DNA of 64,000 nucleotides, from the NCBI RefSeq assembly GCF_000426685.1, contig NZ_AUFV01000003.1, positions 248,001 to 312,000 of the forward strand, in the 5' to 3' direction. The stretch is from Solimonas flava DSM 18980 (GTDB lineage Bacteria; Pseudomonadota; Gammaproteobacteria; Nevskiales; Nevskiaceae). Position 1 is the stretch's first letter; every line of letters starts with the position of its first letter. Below the pieces are notes generated by a model that searched no databases, had not been told where the DNA came from, and saw nothing but the letters and a program-made list of their open reading frames with translations. Below, in pieces: positions 26,335 through 38,113 of the stretch. A program made the translations under genes and the position numbers.

Positions 26335-26364
26335 GCCGCGGCACGGCGATCGACGTGGAGACCC

Positions 26365-27429
26365 ATGCGGCTCGCGCAGCTCAAGGCTGACAACTTCCGT
26401 TCGCTGCAAAGCCTGAGCCTGCTGATTCCCGGCAGGCTCAATTTGTTTGTGGGCGAGAATGCGGCCGGCAAGACGACGCTGCTGGAGTCGATCTACGTTC
26501 TCAATCGCGGACGTTCGTTTCGTGGCAGCAGTTCTCAGGAGTTGGCCGGGCGGGAGAGCCGGCAGTGGACGCTGTTCGGACGTTATGCGTCTGCGTCGTC
26601 CCTGGGGCACTCACTCGGCATGCGCTGGGACGGTCAGGGCCTCGAGACACGACTCGACGGGGCAGCGGCGACGACGCTGGACTTGTTGCGGCTATGTCCG
26701 ACGCAGATCCTCGAGCCGGGCATGCATCGCATCGTCCAGGATGGACCGACGTATCGGCGCAGCTTTATCGATTGGGGAGTGTTCCACGTGGAACACTCGT
26801 TTCTGGACGTCTGGCGCCGCTACCGCCGGGCGCTGCGGCAGCGAAACCAGCTGCTGCGTCAGCAGCGTGGAGAACGCGAGCTCGCGGCCTGGGAGCCGGA
26901 GCTGGCGGAGGCCGGCGAGCAGCTCGACGCGCTGCGCCGGCGGCACCTGGAACAGATCGCACCGCGTGCCACCGAGCGGATCGACGCGCTCATGCGTGAA
27001 GGCGAGTGGCACTTCGAGCTGCTGCGCGGCTGGCCGGCAGGCATAAGCTTGCGGGAAGCGCTGACCCAGCAGCGCAAGCGCGATCTGCAGTTCGGCACGA
27101 CCCTGAACGGTCCCCATCGTGCCGAGCTGCGCATCCGCGCCGATGATCGCGGGATCCGGCATCGCATCAGCCGCGGCCAGCAAAAGCTGTTGCTGGCGGC
27201 CTTGCTGCTCGCGCAGTGCGAGGAAGTTCACCGGCAGACCGGCATTGCGCCGATTCTATTAGTCGATGATGTTGCCGCCGAACTCGCGGAACCGTATCTG
27301 GACAATCTGCTGGGGGCGCTGGCGGCCTATGCCGGGCAGGTGTTCATGACGGCGTTCGAGCTGAATGCAGCGCTGAAGCGTCTCGATCCCGCCGTGTTCC
27401 ACGTGGAACATGGAACGGTGCGTTTCTGA
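26365..27429 (+). CDS. recF: DNA replication and repair protein RecF
   Basis: RecF is an SMC-like ATPase that helps load RecA at single-strand gaps. The 354-residue protein has Walker A GENAAGKTT near residue 29, the signature ISRGQQKLLLAALLLAQ, and Walker B ILLVDDVAAEL. Length is normal. Two perfect parS-type palindromes lie inside the gene; both are read as the hexapeptide VFHVEH, once in the middle and once at the C-terminus. It lies between dnaN and gyrB. Confidence 0.97.
   Translation: MRLAQLKADNFRSLQSLSLLIPGRLNLFVGENAAGKTTLLESIYVLNRGRSFRGSSSQELAGRESRQWTLFGRYASASSLGHSLGMRWDGQGLETRLDGAAATTLDLLRLCPTQILEPGMHRIVQDGPTYRRSFIDWGVFHVEHSFLDVWRRYRRALRQRNQLLRQQRGERELAAWEPELAEAGEQLDALRRRHLEQIAPRATERIDALMREGEWHFELLRGWPAGISLREALTQQRKRDLQFGTTLNGPHRAELRIRADDRGIRHRISRGQQKLLLAALLLAQCEEVHRQTGIAPILLVDDVAAELAEPYLDNLLGALAAYAGQVFMTAFELNAALKRLDPAVFHVEHGTVRF
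26780..26795. promoter_or_regulatory. parS: parS-type centromere site 1, inside recF
   Basis: The 16 bases TGTTCCACGTGGAACA form a perfect palindrome identical in its core to known ParB-binding parS sites of Proteobacteria, which have the consensus TGTTNCACGTGNAACA. The site lies about 1.7 kb from the oriC candidate, as expected for chromosome-segregation centromeres. It is read in recF as VFHVEH. Confidence 0.85.
27395..27410. promoter_or_regulatory. parS: parS-type centromere site 2, at the 3' end of recF
   Basis: A second exact copy of TGTTCCACGTGGAACA, 615 bases from the first. It also encodes VFHVEH, just before the RecF stop. Two identical 16-base palindromes this close cannot reasonably be chance. 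Confidence 0.85.
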
Positions 27430-27456
27430 CCCCATATTACAAGCCTATCCCCAAGC

Positions 27457-27465
27457 TTATGCACA
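27457..27465 (+). promoter_or_regulatory. DnaA box with one mismatch upstream of gyrB
   Basis: TTATGCACA lies in the 91-base recF-gyrB gap. CTATCCCCA, a weaker match, lies just before it. A TAAAAT sequence at 27488-27493 could be a gyrB -10 element. DnaA influence on gyrB is possible but unproven. Confidence 0.45.
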
Positions 27466-27490
27466 CAGGCGATGAGTGCCGGGGTGGTAA

Positions 27491-29989
<2,499 letters not shown>

Positions 29990-30015
29990 GCGAGCCTTTT
30001 GCCGGCGACGGTTTC

Positions 30016-30612
30016 TCAGTCGTCGCCGGCTTCGGCCAGGCGCTCGGCTTCGTTGAGATCGAGCCGCCGATAAGGCTTCCCGTCGTTCGGAGACAGGGGC
30101 GGCCGATTACGTTCGTCCGGCGAGAAAACGGCAATATCGATGCCGATGCCGTCCAGTTCGAGCCGTAACAGCGGCACCGGCACTTCACGCCCGTTCGCGT
30201 AACGATAGCGGCGCTCACCGTCGTCGAAGTCGATGCCGGTTTCCATGAGAAAGACATCGAGCATTTCGGCCTGATCGGCGAAGGCGTGCAGCTGCAAGCG
30301 ATGCGCGGCGGTCAGCGCACCGCTGACCACGGCACCGGTCAAACGCGGTTCGAAGCGCGCCAGCCGCCGCATCAGGCGCGGTGCCAGTGCGCGCATGCGG
30401 CGCAGGCGCTGGCGGTACGCTTCGCCGCCGAACAGGCGCAGATAATCGATAACCGCCGCCTCGACGCGGGCATTGTCCGGCAGTGGCGTGCGCGGTGGCA
30501 GCCCCAGCCGCTGCAGGGCCTTGAGCTTGGCGCCGTGATAGTCGGTCAGCGCTTCCTCGCACATGATGCGGGCCGCTTCCTCGGCGATCCCGCTGCGGTC
30601 CGGCCCGTTCAT
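30016..30612 (-). CDS. Conserved-looking hypothetical protein, 198 residues
   Basis: I do not recognise this family with certainty. The protein is mixed helical and charged. It begins MNGPDRSGIAEEAARIMCEE and its N-terminal half is rich in arginine and leucine. A middle segment reads GAVVSGALTAAHRLQLHAFA and a C-terminal part DGKPYRRLDLNEAERL. No signal peptide or membrane helix is visible. Its start is seven bases after the stop of mrcA on the same strand, so it is probably co-transcribed with the penicillin-binding protein gene, and it is convergent with gyrB. A nucleotidyltransferase-like fold is a weak guess only. Codon usage resembles the neighbours. Confidence 0.75.
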   Translation of the reverse strand: MNGPDRSGIAEEAARIMCEEALTDYHGAKLKALQRLGLPPRTPLPDNARVEAAVIDYLRLFGGEAYRQRLRRMRALAPRLMRRLARFEPRLTGAVVSGALTAAHRLQLHAFADQAEMLDVFLMETGIDFDDGERRYRYANGREVPVPLLRLELDGIGIDIAVFSPDERNRPPLSPNDGKPYRRLDLNEAERLAEAGDD

Positions 30613-30619
30613 GGTTTGC

Positions 30620-32989
30620 TCAGTAGAGGTCCTCGAGCCCGGCCTTGTTCGGATCGCGCTCGTCGCTGCTGTCCGCTTCGGGAATATGGTCCTGCTGCAC
30701 GGTTTCGAAGATCGCATCGCTGGCGCCGGCCCGGGCGAGCCTGCCGCTGCGCGGGTCGATACGCACCTCGACGAGCCCGGCGGGGCATGGCATGCGCTCC
30801 TCGGGTACGCCCTTGAGCGCGCTGCGCATGTAATCGATCCAGATCGGCAACGCGGCGCGGGCGCCGACTTCGCCGCGGCCGAGCGGCGTCGGCTGATCGA
30901 AGCCGACCCAGGCGATGCCGACCTGCGTCTTCTGGAAGCCATTGAACCAGGCGTCGGTCTCATCGTTGGTCGTGCCGGTCTTGCCGGCCAGATCGTTGCG
31001 GCCGAGCTCTCGCGTTTTCGCCGCGGTCCCGCGCACGGCGACGTCGTGCATCATGTCCGAGATCAGCCAGATGATCTGCGGCTCGATCGCGCGCGGCGCC
31101 AGATCGTCGGCCGCAGGCCCGGTATCGGCGCCGGCCTGTGCGGCGCTGTCGGCATCGGCCGCTTCGGCGAGACGCTGGTCGATGCAGGACGGACAGGCGC
31201 GCTTCGGGTGCGCCGCGAACAGCACCTGACCGTGCGCGTCGCGCACCTCGGCGATGAAGTAGGGATCGATCACGAAACCGCCGTTGGCGATCGTCGCGTA
31301 GCCGCGCGCCATTTCCAGCGGCGTGAACACGGCGCTGCCGAGCGCCATCGTCAGGTCATTCGGCAGTCGATCGGCGGGAATGCCGAAACGCGGCACGTAC
31401 TGTCGGGCGTAATCGATGCCGATCGCCTGCAGCAGGCGGATCGAGACCAGGTTGCGCGACTGCACCAGCGCTTCACGCAGACGCATCGGGCCCTGCAGAT
31501 CGCCCTCGAAATTCTCCGGACGCCAGCCGGCGCCTTCGGTGGCGCCGTCGAACACCACCGGCGCGTCGAGGAAGATCGACGCGGGCGTGAAACCGTAGGC
31601 GAGGCCCGCCGAGTAGAGGAACGGCTTGAAGCCCGAGCCGGCCTGGCGGCGGGCCTGGATCGCGCGGTTGAACTTGTTGGCATAGAAATCGAAGCCGCCG
31701 ACCAGCGCCTCGATGGCACCGTCCATCGGGTCCAGACCGACGAATGCAGCCTGCACGGCTGGCACTTCGGCGAGTCGCCAGCGCTCGCCGACGCGCCGCA
31801 CGCGCACGATGTCGCCGGGTTCGAGCGGTTTCCTGGCGAGGTTGGCCCAGGCGAAATCGGCCTTTTCCAGCGTGACGAGGCCGTCGCGCGTCAGCAGTTT
31901 GATTTCATCCGGCGCGAATGACACCACCGCAGCGGCGATCAGCCCCGCGACCGGCGGCCGCGCATCGAGCGCGCGACCGAGTTCGCCGCGGCCGCTCTCG
32001 CTCAGCACATCGGCCGGCAGGCGTGCCTCCGGGCCGCGCCAGCCGTGACGTTCGTCGTAGTCGAGCAGGGCCTTGCGCAGCGCCGCGTTGGCGGCGAGCT
32101 GCTTGTTCGAATCGATCGTCGTGACGACCGTGTAGCCCTTCGTATAAGCGTCCTCGCCATACTGCTCGACCAGTTGCGCGCGCGCCATTTCGGCGACGTA
32201 GGCGGCATCGAGTTCGACCTTGGCCTGATACGGATGCACGGTGACCGGCTCGGCGAGCGCCGCCTCGTAATCGAGGGCCGAGATGTAACCGAGATCGCGC
32301 ATGCGATGCAGCACGTAGTCGCGCCGTTCGCGGGCTCGCTGCGGATTGGCGACCGGATTGTCGCGCGACGGTGCCTTCGGCAGGCCGGCGATGACGGCAA
32401 TCTGCGACAGCGACAGCTCGCGAAGGTCCTTGCCGAAGTAGACCAGCGCCGCGGCACCGACGCCGTAGGCACGCTCGCCGAGGAAGATCTTGTTGAGATA
32501 GAGCTCGAGGATTTCCTGCTTCGACAGCTCATGCTCGATGCGTGTCGCCAGCACGATCTCCTTGAACTTGCGCGTGAAGGTGCGCTCGTTCGTCAGGAAC
32601 ACGTTGCGGGCCAGCTGCATCGTGATCGTGCTGCCGCCCTGCGCTTTCTCGCCGGAACTGGCGAGCTTGAACGCCGCGCGCGTCAGCCCCTGCCAGTCGA
32701 AGCCCGGGTGTTCGAAGAAGCGATCATCCTCGGCCGCAAGGAAGGCGTGGACGACGTTCTGCGGAATGTCCTGGTACTTGAGCAGCGCGCGCCGCTCGGC
32801 GCCGAACTCGCCGATCAGCTTGCCGTCGCGGCTGACCACGCGCAACGGAACGGCCAGCTGCAGCTGGCGCAGGCTGTCGACCGAAGGCAGGTCTCGACCG
32901 AAATACCGGGCGGCGCCCCAGACCGCGACGGCACCACCGAGCACCAGCGCCGCGAGGGCCAGCGTCGTCGCGAGTATCCACCGTTTCAT
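30620..32989 (-). CDS. mrcA: Penicillin-binding protein 1A (bifunctional peptidoglycan synthase)
   Basis: This class A penicillin-binding protein polymerises and cross-links peptidoglycan at the inner membrane. In its 789 residues I see an N-terminal anchor helix (about 6-30) and the glycosyltransferase motifs EDDRFFEHPGFDWQGL and GGSTITMQLARN. The transpeptidase motifs are SGFK (nucleophile serine), SRN and KTGTTN. An OB-like insertion lies between the domains. The gene is divergent from pilM, a classical gammaproteobacterial arrangement. Confidence 0.96.
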   Translation of the reverse strand: MKRWILATTLALAALVLGGAVAVWGAARYFGRDLPSVDSLRQLQLAVPLRVVSRDGKLIGEFGAERRALLKYQDIPQNVVHAFLAAEDDRFFEHPGFDWQGLTRAAFKLASSGEKAQGGSTITMQLARNVFLTNERTFTRKFKEIVLATRIEHELSKQEILELYLNKIFLGERAYGVGAAALVYFGKDLRELSLSQIAVIAGLPKAPSRDNPVANPQRARERRDYVLHRMRDLGYISALDYEAALAEPVTVHPYQAKVELDAAYVAEMARAQLVEQYGEDAYTKGYTVVTTIDSNKQLAANAALRKALLDYDERHGWRGPEARLPADVLSESGRGELGRALDARPPVAGLIAAAVVSFAPDEIKLLTRDGLVTLEKADFAWANLARKPLEPGDIVRVRRVGERWRLAEVPAVQAAFVGLDPMDGAIEALVGGFDFYANKFNRAIQARRQAGSGFKPFLYSAGLAYGFTPASIFLDAPVVFDGATEGAGWRPENFEGDLQGPMRLREALVQSRNLVSIRLLQAIGIDYARQYVPRFGIPADRLPNDLTMALGSAVFTPLEMARGYATIANGGFVIDPYFIAEVRDAHGQVLFAAHPKRACPSCIDQRLAEAADADSAAQAGADTGPAADDLAPRAIEPQIIWLISDMMHDVAVRGTAAKTRELGRNDLAGKTGTTNDETDAWFNGFQKTQVGIAWVGFDQPTPLGRGEVGARAALPIWIDYMRSALKGVPEERMPCPAGLVEVRIDPRSGRLARAGASDAIFETVQQDHIPEADSSDERDPNKAGLEDLY

Positions 32990-33081
32990 GCTTCACCTAA
33001 GGCCGCCAACGGGCCAGAACGCCCGCGCAGAGCGCGGCAATGTTTACTTAAGCTTCATAGAGTTGCCCGCAGAAGCTTGCG

Positions 33082-33109
33082 TTGCACCGGAAGAGCTTTC
33101 GGCTATAGT
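33082..33109 (+). promoter_or_regulatory. Candidate sigma-70 promoter of the pilMNOPQ operon
   Basis: TTGCAC (33082-33087) and TATAGT (33104-33109) are 16 bases apart in the mrcA-pilM divergent gap. The expected start of transcription is about 60 bases before the pilM ATG. Confidence 0.6.
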
Positions 33110-33176
33110 ACGGTGCCGGGCCGGAAAAGTGTTTCGGGCTCGCGGGGGAAAGTCAACGCGGGTGGTACGAGGCTTT

Positions 33177-34265
33177 ATGGCGATCAGACAATCGCTGTTT
33201 GGCGGGGGGGATCAGCACCTGATCGGCCTGGATATCAGTTCCAGCTCGGTGAAGTTGCTGGAACTGGCGCGTAAGGGAGAGCGGTTCCACGTCGAGACGT
33301 ACGCCGTGGAACCACTGCCGCCGAATGCCGTCTCCGACAAGCAGATCGCGGAACCCAAGCTGGTGGCGGAAGCCATCGGCCGAGCCGTCAATCGCGCCGG
33401 CACGCGCACGCGCCAGGCAGCCGTCGCCGTTTCCGGCGCCGCAGTGATCTCCAAGATCATCGAAATGCCGGCGTCGCTTTCCGACGATGAGATGGAAGAG
33501 CAGATCCGCGCCGAAGCGGATCAGTACATCCCGTATCCGATCGACGAGGTCAACGTCGATTTCGAAGTCGTCGGCAAGAATGCCAAGAACGTCGAGATGG
33601 TCGACGTCCTGCTCGCCGCCTGCCGCAAGGAACAGGTCGACCAGCGCTGCGCCGCCATCGAGCTCGCGGGCCTCAAGCCCAAGGTCGTCGACATCGAGAC
33701 CTATGCGCTCGAAAACGCCGCGCAGTTCCTCGAACACCAGATGCCCGACGGCGGCAGGGGCCGCACGATCGCGCTCGTCGACATCGGCGCCAACACCATG
33801 TCGGTGCTGATCCTGCACGATCGCCACACGATCTACACCCGCGATCAGGCTTTCGGCGGCCGCCAGCTCACCGAAGAAATCATGCGCCATTACGGCATGT
33901 CCTTCGAAGAAGCGACCAAGGCCAAGCGCGCCGGCAGCCTGCCGGAGGATTACGCCGCCGAGATCCTGCCGAACTTCATCGTCGACATGGCGATGCAGAT
34001 CGACCGCTCGCTGCAGTTCTTCTTCTCGGCCGTCACCCAGTACACGCAGATCGACCAGATCATCCTGGCCGGCGGCTGTGCGCAGATCGAAGGCATCGAC
34101 GCGCAGATCCAGGAGCGGCTGCAGATCCCGACGGTGATCGCCCGTCCGTTCGCGCAGATGAGCGTCGGCGCGCGCGCCAAGCCGGCCAATCTGGCGCGCG
34201 ACGAAGCGGCGCTGCTGATCGCCTGCGGCCTGGCCTTCCGTGCGTTCGACGAGCCGAAGAAATGA
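33177..34265 (+). CDS. pilM: Type IV pilus inner-membrane platform protein PilM
   Basis: PilM is an actin-like cytoplasmic ATP-binding protein that binds the N-terminus of PilN in the type IV pilus alignment complex. From the ATG at 33177 the protein has 362 residues. GLDISSSSVKLLEL near the N-terminus and VDIGANTMSVLILHD are the actin-fold phosphate loops. IILAGGCAQIEGID is the third. GAGG lies six bases before the ATG. The gene overlaps pilN by four bases and leads the operon. Confidence 0.96.
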   Translation: MAIRQSLFGGGDQHLIGLDISSSSVKLLELARKGERFHVETYAVEPLPPNAVSDKQIAEPKLVAEAIGRAVNRAGTRTRQAAVAVSGAAVISKIIEMPASLSDDEMEEQIRAEADQYIPYPIDEVNVDFEVVGKNAKNVEMVDVLLAACRKEQVDQRCAAIELAGLKPKVVDIETYALENAAQFLEHQMPDGGRGRTIALVDIGANTMSVLILHDRHTIYTRDQAFGGRQLTEEIMRHYGMSFEEATKAKRAGSLPEDYAAEILPNFIVDMAMQIDRSLQFFFSAVTQYTQIDQIILAGGCAQIEGIDAQIQERLQIPTVIARPFAQMSVGARAKPANLARDEAALLIACGLAFRAFDEPKK

Positions 34266-34849
34266 CGACCCGCATCAATCTGCTCGACTGGCGCAGGGAA
34301 CGCCGCGAACGCCGCAAGCGCGAGTTCGCCTCGATGATGGGCCTCGGCCTGATCGCCGCCGTCGCCGTGGTCGGCGCCGCCTACGCGGCGATGACCAGCG
34401 CGGTCGACAACCAGAGCCACCGCAACGATCGCCTGCGCGCCGAGATCCGCGAGATGGACCAGAAGATCACGGAGATCCAGGAGCTCGAGAAAGTCCGCAA
34501 CAACCTGCTGGCGCGCATGCGCGTCATCGAGGAACTGCAGGCCAATCGCGCTGCGACCGTGCATTTCTTCGACGAGATCGTCAACACGCTGCCGGAGGGC
34601 GTCAGCCTGACCGCGCTCAAGGAACAGGGTGACCAGGTCAAGATCGAGGGCATCGCCGATTCGAACGGCCGCATCTCGACCTACATGAAGAACCTCGATG
34701 CCTCGCCGTGGTTCGCCGATCCGCGGCTCGTCATCATCAAGAGCAGCGACAAGAATCGCCAGCGCAAGTCCGAATTCACGCTGGAAGTCAAAGCTCTCAA
34801 CCGTCCTGCCGATAAGACCAAAGCCGCCGATGCGGAGGTGAGCGAATGA
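34262..34849 (+). CDS. pilN: Type IV pilus protein PilN
   Basis: PilN is an inner-membrane protein that links PilM to PilO. The 195-residue protein starts MTTRINLLDWRRERRERRKR, the conserved cytoplasmic INLLPWR-type segment that PilM binds. One membrane helix follows (about residues 24-44), then a coiled coil and a periplasmic ferredoxin-like domain. Four-base overlaps join it to both pilM and pilO. Confidence 0.95.
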   Translation: MTTRINLLDWRRERRERRKREFASMMGLGLIAAVAVVGAAYAAMTSAVDNQSHRNDRLRAEIREMDQKITEIQELEKVRNNLLARMRVIEELQANRAATVHFFDEIVNTLPEGVSLTALKEQGDQVKIEGIADSNGRISTYMKNLDASPWFADPRLVIIKSSDKNRQRKSEFTLEVKALNRPADKTKAADAEVSE

Positions 34850-35496
34850 AGGCGCAGGACGTTTTGCGGCAGCTGCAGACGCTGGACGTCAACAATCCGG
34901 GCGCGTGGCCGATCTGGGCGCGTATCGGCGCCGCCGTGCTGCTGGCGATCGTGCTCAGCGCCGCCGGCATCTGGTTTCTGGTGCGACCGGTCAGCGAGGA
35001 ACTGGACGCCGCGCGTCAGCAGGAGCTGACGCTGCGCAGTGACTTCGAAGCCAAGCAGAAGAAGGTTGCTGGCCTCGACGCTTATCGCGAGCAGCTGGCG
35101 GAGATGGAGAAGTCCTTCGGAGCGATGCTCAAGCAGCTGCCGAGCAAGGCCGAAGTGGCCAATCTGCTCAATGACATCTCGCAGACGCGCATCGCCAGCA
35201 GCCTCGAGGAAGAGCTGTTCCAGCCCGAGAGCGAGATCCCGAAGGAGTTCTACGCCGAGATCCCGAACAAGATCGTCGTCGTCGGCGATTACCACGAGAT
35301 GGGCAACTTCGTCAGCGGCGTCGCCGCGCTGCCGCGCATCGTGACGATCGAGGACGTCGAGATCCGGCCGATCAACGCCAAGGCCGCGGGCGCCTCGACG
35401 CAGCTGCGCATGACGGCGACGGCCAAGACCTACCGCTATCTCGACGACGAGGAAATCGCCGTCCAGAAGAAGCCGGCGAAGGGGAAGAAGAAATGA
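34846..35496 (+). CDS. pilO: Type IV pilus protein PilO
   Basis: PilO pairs with PilN in the inner membrane. The 216-residue protein has one membrane helix at about residues 25-45 (IWARIGAAVLLAIVLSAAGI). A coiled-coil segment and a periplasmic ferredoxin-like domain follow, including FGAMLKQLPSKAEVANLLND. The C-terminus is lysine-rich. Its start overlaps the pilN stop and its stop overlaps the pilP start, both by four bases. Confidence 0.95.
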   Translation: MKAQDVLRQLQTLDVNNPGAWPIWARIGAAVLLAIVLSAAGIWFLVRPVSEELDAARQQELTLRSDFEAKQKKVAGLDAYREQLAEMEKSFGAMLKQLPSKAEVANLLNDISQTRIASSLEEELFQPESEIPKEFYAEIPNKIVVVGDYHEMGNFVSGVAALPRIVTIEDVEIRPINAKAAGASTQLRMTATAKTYRYLDDEEIAVQKKPAKGKKK

Positions 35497-36005
35497 GCCG
35501 CGCGCTTGCGTCATGTCTGCTCGTGGGCGGCTTGCTGGCGATGGCCGGCTGCGGCGGCGGCTCGTCCGATCTCGACCGCTACATCGCCGAGGTCAAGGCG
35601 CGCAAGACCAAGGACATCGAGCCGATTCCGCAGATCAAGCCGTACCAGCCGTTCGAGTACGTTGCCGATGAGCGTCGCGATCCGTTCGTGTTCGTCGAAC
35701 GCGCTGCCGAGAACGCCAACCCGACAGGCCCGCGACCCGATCTGCGGCGCAACAAGGAACCGCTCGAGGAGTTTCCGCTCGATGCGCTGCGCATGGTCGG
35801 CATCATCTCGACGCCGGCGGGCACCTATGCGCTCGTCAAGGCACCGGACGGTGTCGTGCACCGCGTGGCGGTCCACAACCACATGGGCCAGAACTACGGC
35901 GAGATCGTCCGCATCAGCGAATCAGAAGTGAGCCTGCTCGAACTCGTGCCGGATGGTTTCGGCGGTTGGACGCAGCGCCCGGCCAGCCTCGCGCTGAGCC
36001 AGTAA
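35493..36005 (+). CDS. pilP: Type IV pilus lipoprotein PilP
   Basis: PilP is the lipoprotein that connects PilNO to the secretin PilQ. The 170-residue protein has a lipoprotein signal with lipobox LAMAGC, the modified cysteine being near residue 20. An extended linker is followed by the beta domain with FPLDALRMVGIISTPAGTYA. It overlaps pilO by four bases and is followed by pilQ after 19 bases. Confidence 0.95.
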   Translation: MSRALASCLLVGGLLAMAGCGGGSSDLDRYIAEVKARKTKDIEPIPQIKPYQPFEYVADERRDPFVFVERAAENANPTGPRPDLRRNKEPLEEFPLDALRMVGIISTPAGTYALVKAPDGVVHRVAVHNHMGQNYGEIVRISESEVSLLELVPDGFGGWTQRPASLALSQ

Positions 36006-36024
36006 GGAAATCCAGGGAGTCGTC

Positions 36025-38106
36025 ATGCTGAAGCTCACCGCCCGGTGGTCCAAACAACTCGTCGGCCTGCTGCTGTTGTGCATCGCCGGCACGGCGCCGG
36101 CACAGGGCCCCGCCCGCCTGCTGCAAGGTCTCGACTACGCCGCCCAGCAGGGCGATCGCGTGCTGCTGACGCTGACGCTGTCCGACGTCGCACCGCAGCC
36201 GGCGGTGTTCACGGTCGACCAGCCGGCGCGCATCTCGATCGATCTGCCCGACACCGGGCTCGCGCTCGCCGATCACTATCGCAAGGTCGGAATCGGCAGC
36301 GTCTCGGCGGTGGCCGCGGTCGAGGCCGGCGGCCGCACCCGCATCGTCGTCGAGCTCGCGCAAAGCGCGCCGTACACACTGCGTGCCGACGGCAACAAGC
36401 TCTACGTCACGATCGACAACGCACAGCCGGCGTCCGGCACTGCGGCGGCGGCCACGCGCGTCGAGCCTGCCGGCGCCAGCAGCATCAGCAACATCGATTT
36501 CCGTCGCGGCGAACAGGGTGAAGGCCGCGTCGTCGTCAGTCTGAGCAACCCGCGCGCCGTCGTCGACGTGCGCGACGACGCCGGCAAGATCGTCGCCGTG
36601 TTCAAGAACACCAGCGTGCCCGACAAGCTGATGCGCCGGCTCGACGTGCTCGATTTCGCCACGCCGGTGAAGTACATCGACATCCGCCGCGACGGCGCCA
36701 GCACGATCGTCGCGATCACGCCGGTTGCCGGTATCAGCTTCGATCAGGCCGCCTACCAGTCGGCCGGCCAGTTCACCGTCGAGCTGCAGCCGCTGACCCA
36801 GGAGAAGATCGAGGCCCGCAAGCGCGACGAGCCGCAGTACAAGGGCGAGCGCATCTCGCTGTCGTTCCAGAGCATCGACGTGCGCGCGCTGCTGCAGATC
36901 ATCGCCGACGTGGCCGGTACCAACATGGTGATCAGCGACGCGGTCAAGGGCGACATCGCGATGCGCCTGCAGAACGTGCCCTGGGACCAGGCGCTCGACA
37001 TCATCCTGCGCAGCAAGGGCCTCGGCATGCGCCAGCAGGGCAACGTGATGATGGTGGCGCCGATCGACGAGATCGCGCAGCGCGAGAAGGCGGAGCTGGA
37101 GGCGCAGCGGCAGAAGACCGATCTGGCGCCGCTGCGCTCGGAGATCATCCAGGTCAACTACGCCAAGGCCTCGGACATGAAAGCGCTGCTCGGCTCCGAC
37201 AAGACCTCGCTGCTGACCGATCGCGGCCGCGTCACGGTCGACGAACGCACCAACACCCTGCTGGTGCTGGAGACGCGCGAGAAGATCGACGAGATCCGCG
37301 CGCTGGTCGCCAAGCTCGACATTCCGGTGCGCCAGGTGCTGATCGAATCGCGCATCGTCATCGCCAACGAGGACTTCGCGCGCGAGATCGGCACCAAGTT
37401 CGGCATCAGCTCGACCGGCACGATCGGCAATACGCGCATCGGCCAGAGCGGCAACAACACCGGCTCGCGCGATGCCGCCAACGGCACGACGCCGTCGGTC
37501 GACGATTCGTACATCGTCAATCTGCCGTCCGGGACGACGGGCGCGCCGTCGATCGGCTGGTCGATCCTCGGCACCGATTTCCAGGTCGATCTCGAACTGC
37601 AGGCGCTGCAGACCGAAGGTCGCGGCGAGGTCATTTCGTCGCCGCGCGTCGTCACCGCCAACGGCAAGCAGGCCGTCATCGAACAGGGCCAGGAAATCCC
37701 GTACCAGACCTCGAGCGGCAACGCCGGCACCAATACGCAGTTCAAGAAGGCCGTGCTGTCGCTGACGGTGTCGCCGCAGATCACGCCGGACAACCGCGTG
37801 ATCATGGACCTCAACGTGACGAGCGACAGCAAGGGTTCCGACGTCAACACCGGCACCGGCAACACGGCGCCGGCGATCGATACGCGCAAGCTCGATACCC
37901 AGGTGCTGATCCGCAGCGGCGACACGGTCGTGCTCGGTGGCGTGTTTCAGCGGACGGTGAACAGCAGCGCCTCCAAGGTGCCGCTGCTCGGCGACATCCC
38001 GCTGCTCGGTGTTCTGTTCCGCAACAGCAACAAGGAAGACGCCAAGCGCGAACTGCTGATCTTCGTGACGCCGAAGGTTCTGCAGGAAGGGCTCAAGGTC
38101 GAGTGA
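36025..38106 (+). CDS. pilQ: Type IV pilus secretin PilQ
   Basis: PilQ forms the outer-membrane channel through which the pilus passes. The 693-residue protein has a signal peptide (about 1-27), an AMIN domain, a second AMIN-like repeat and secretin N0/N1 domains. The C-terminal secretin domain has GEVISSPRVVTANGKQAVIE and the end signature VPLLGDIPLLGVLFRN. AMIN domains bind peptidoglycan. A perfect 15-base-pair terminator hairpin follows the stop. Confidence 0.97.
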   Translation: MLKLTARWSKQLVGLLLLCIAGTAPAQGPARLLQGLDYAAQQGDRVLLTLTLSDVAPQPAVFTVDQPARISIDLPDTGLALADHYRKVGIGSVSAVAAVEAGGRTRIVVELAQSAPYTLRADGNKLYVTIDNAQPASGTAAAATRVEPAGASSISNIDFRRGEQGEGRVVVSLSNPRAVVDVRDDAGKIVAVFKNTSVPDKLMRRLDVLDFATPVKYIDIRRDGASTIVAITPVAGISFDQAAYQSAGQFTVELQPLTQEKIEARKRDEPQYKGERISLSFQSIDVRALLQIIADVAGTNMVISDAVKGDIAMRLQNVPWDQALDIILRSKGLGMRQQGNVMMVAPIDEIAQREKAELEAQRQKTDLAPLRSEIIQVNYAKASDMKALLGSDKTSLLTDRGRVTVDERTNTLLVLETREKIDEIRALVAKLDIPVRQVLIESRIVIANEDFAREIGTKFGISSTGTIGNTRIGQSGNNTGSRDAANGTTPSVDDSYIVNLPSGTTGAPSIGWSILGTDFQVDLELQALQTEGRGEVISSPRVVTANGKQAVIEQGQEIPYQTSSGNAGTNTQFKKAVLSLTVSPQITPDNRVIMDLNVTSDSKGSDVNTGTGNTAPAIDTRKLDTQVLIRSGDTVVLGGVFQRTVNSSASKVPLLGDIPLLGVLFRNSNKEDAKRELLIFVTPKVLQEGLKVE

Positions 38107-38113
38107 GCGACAT

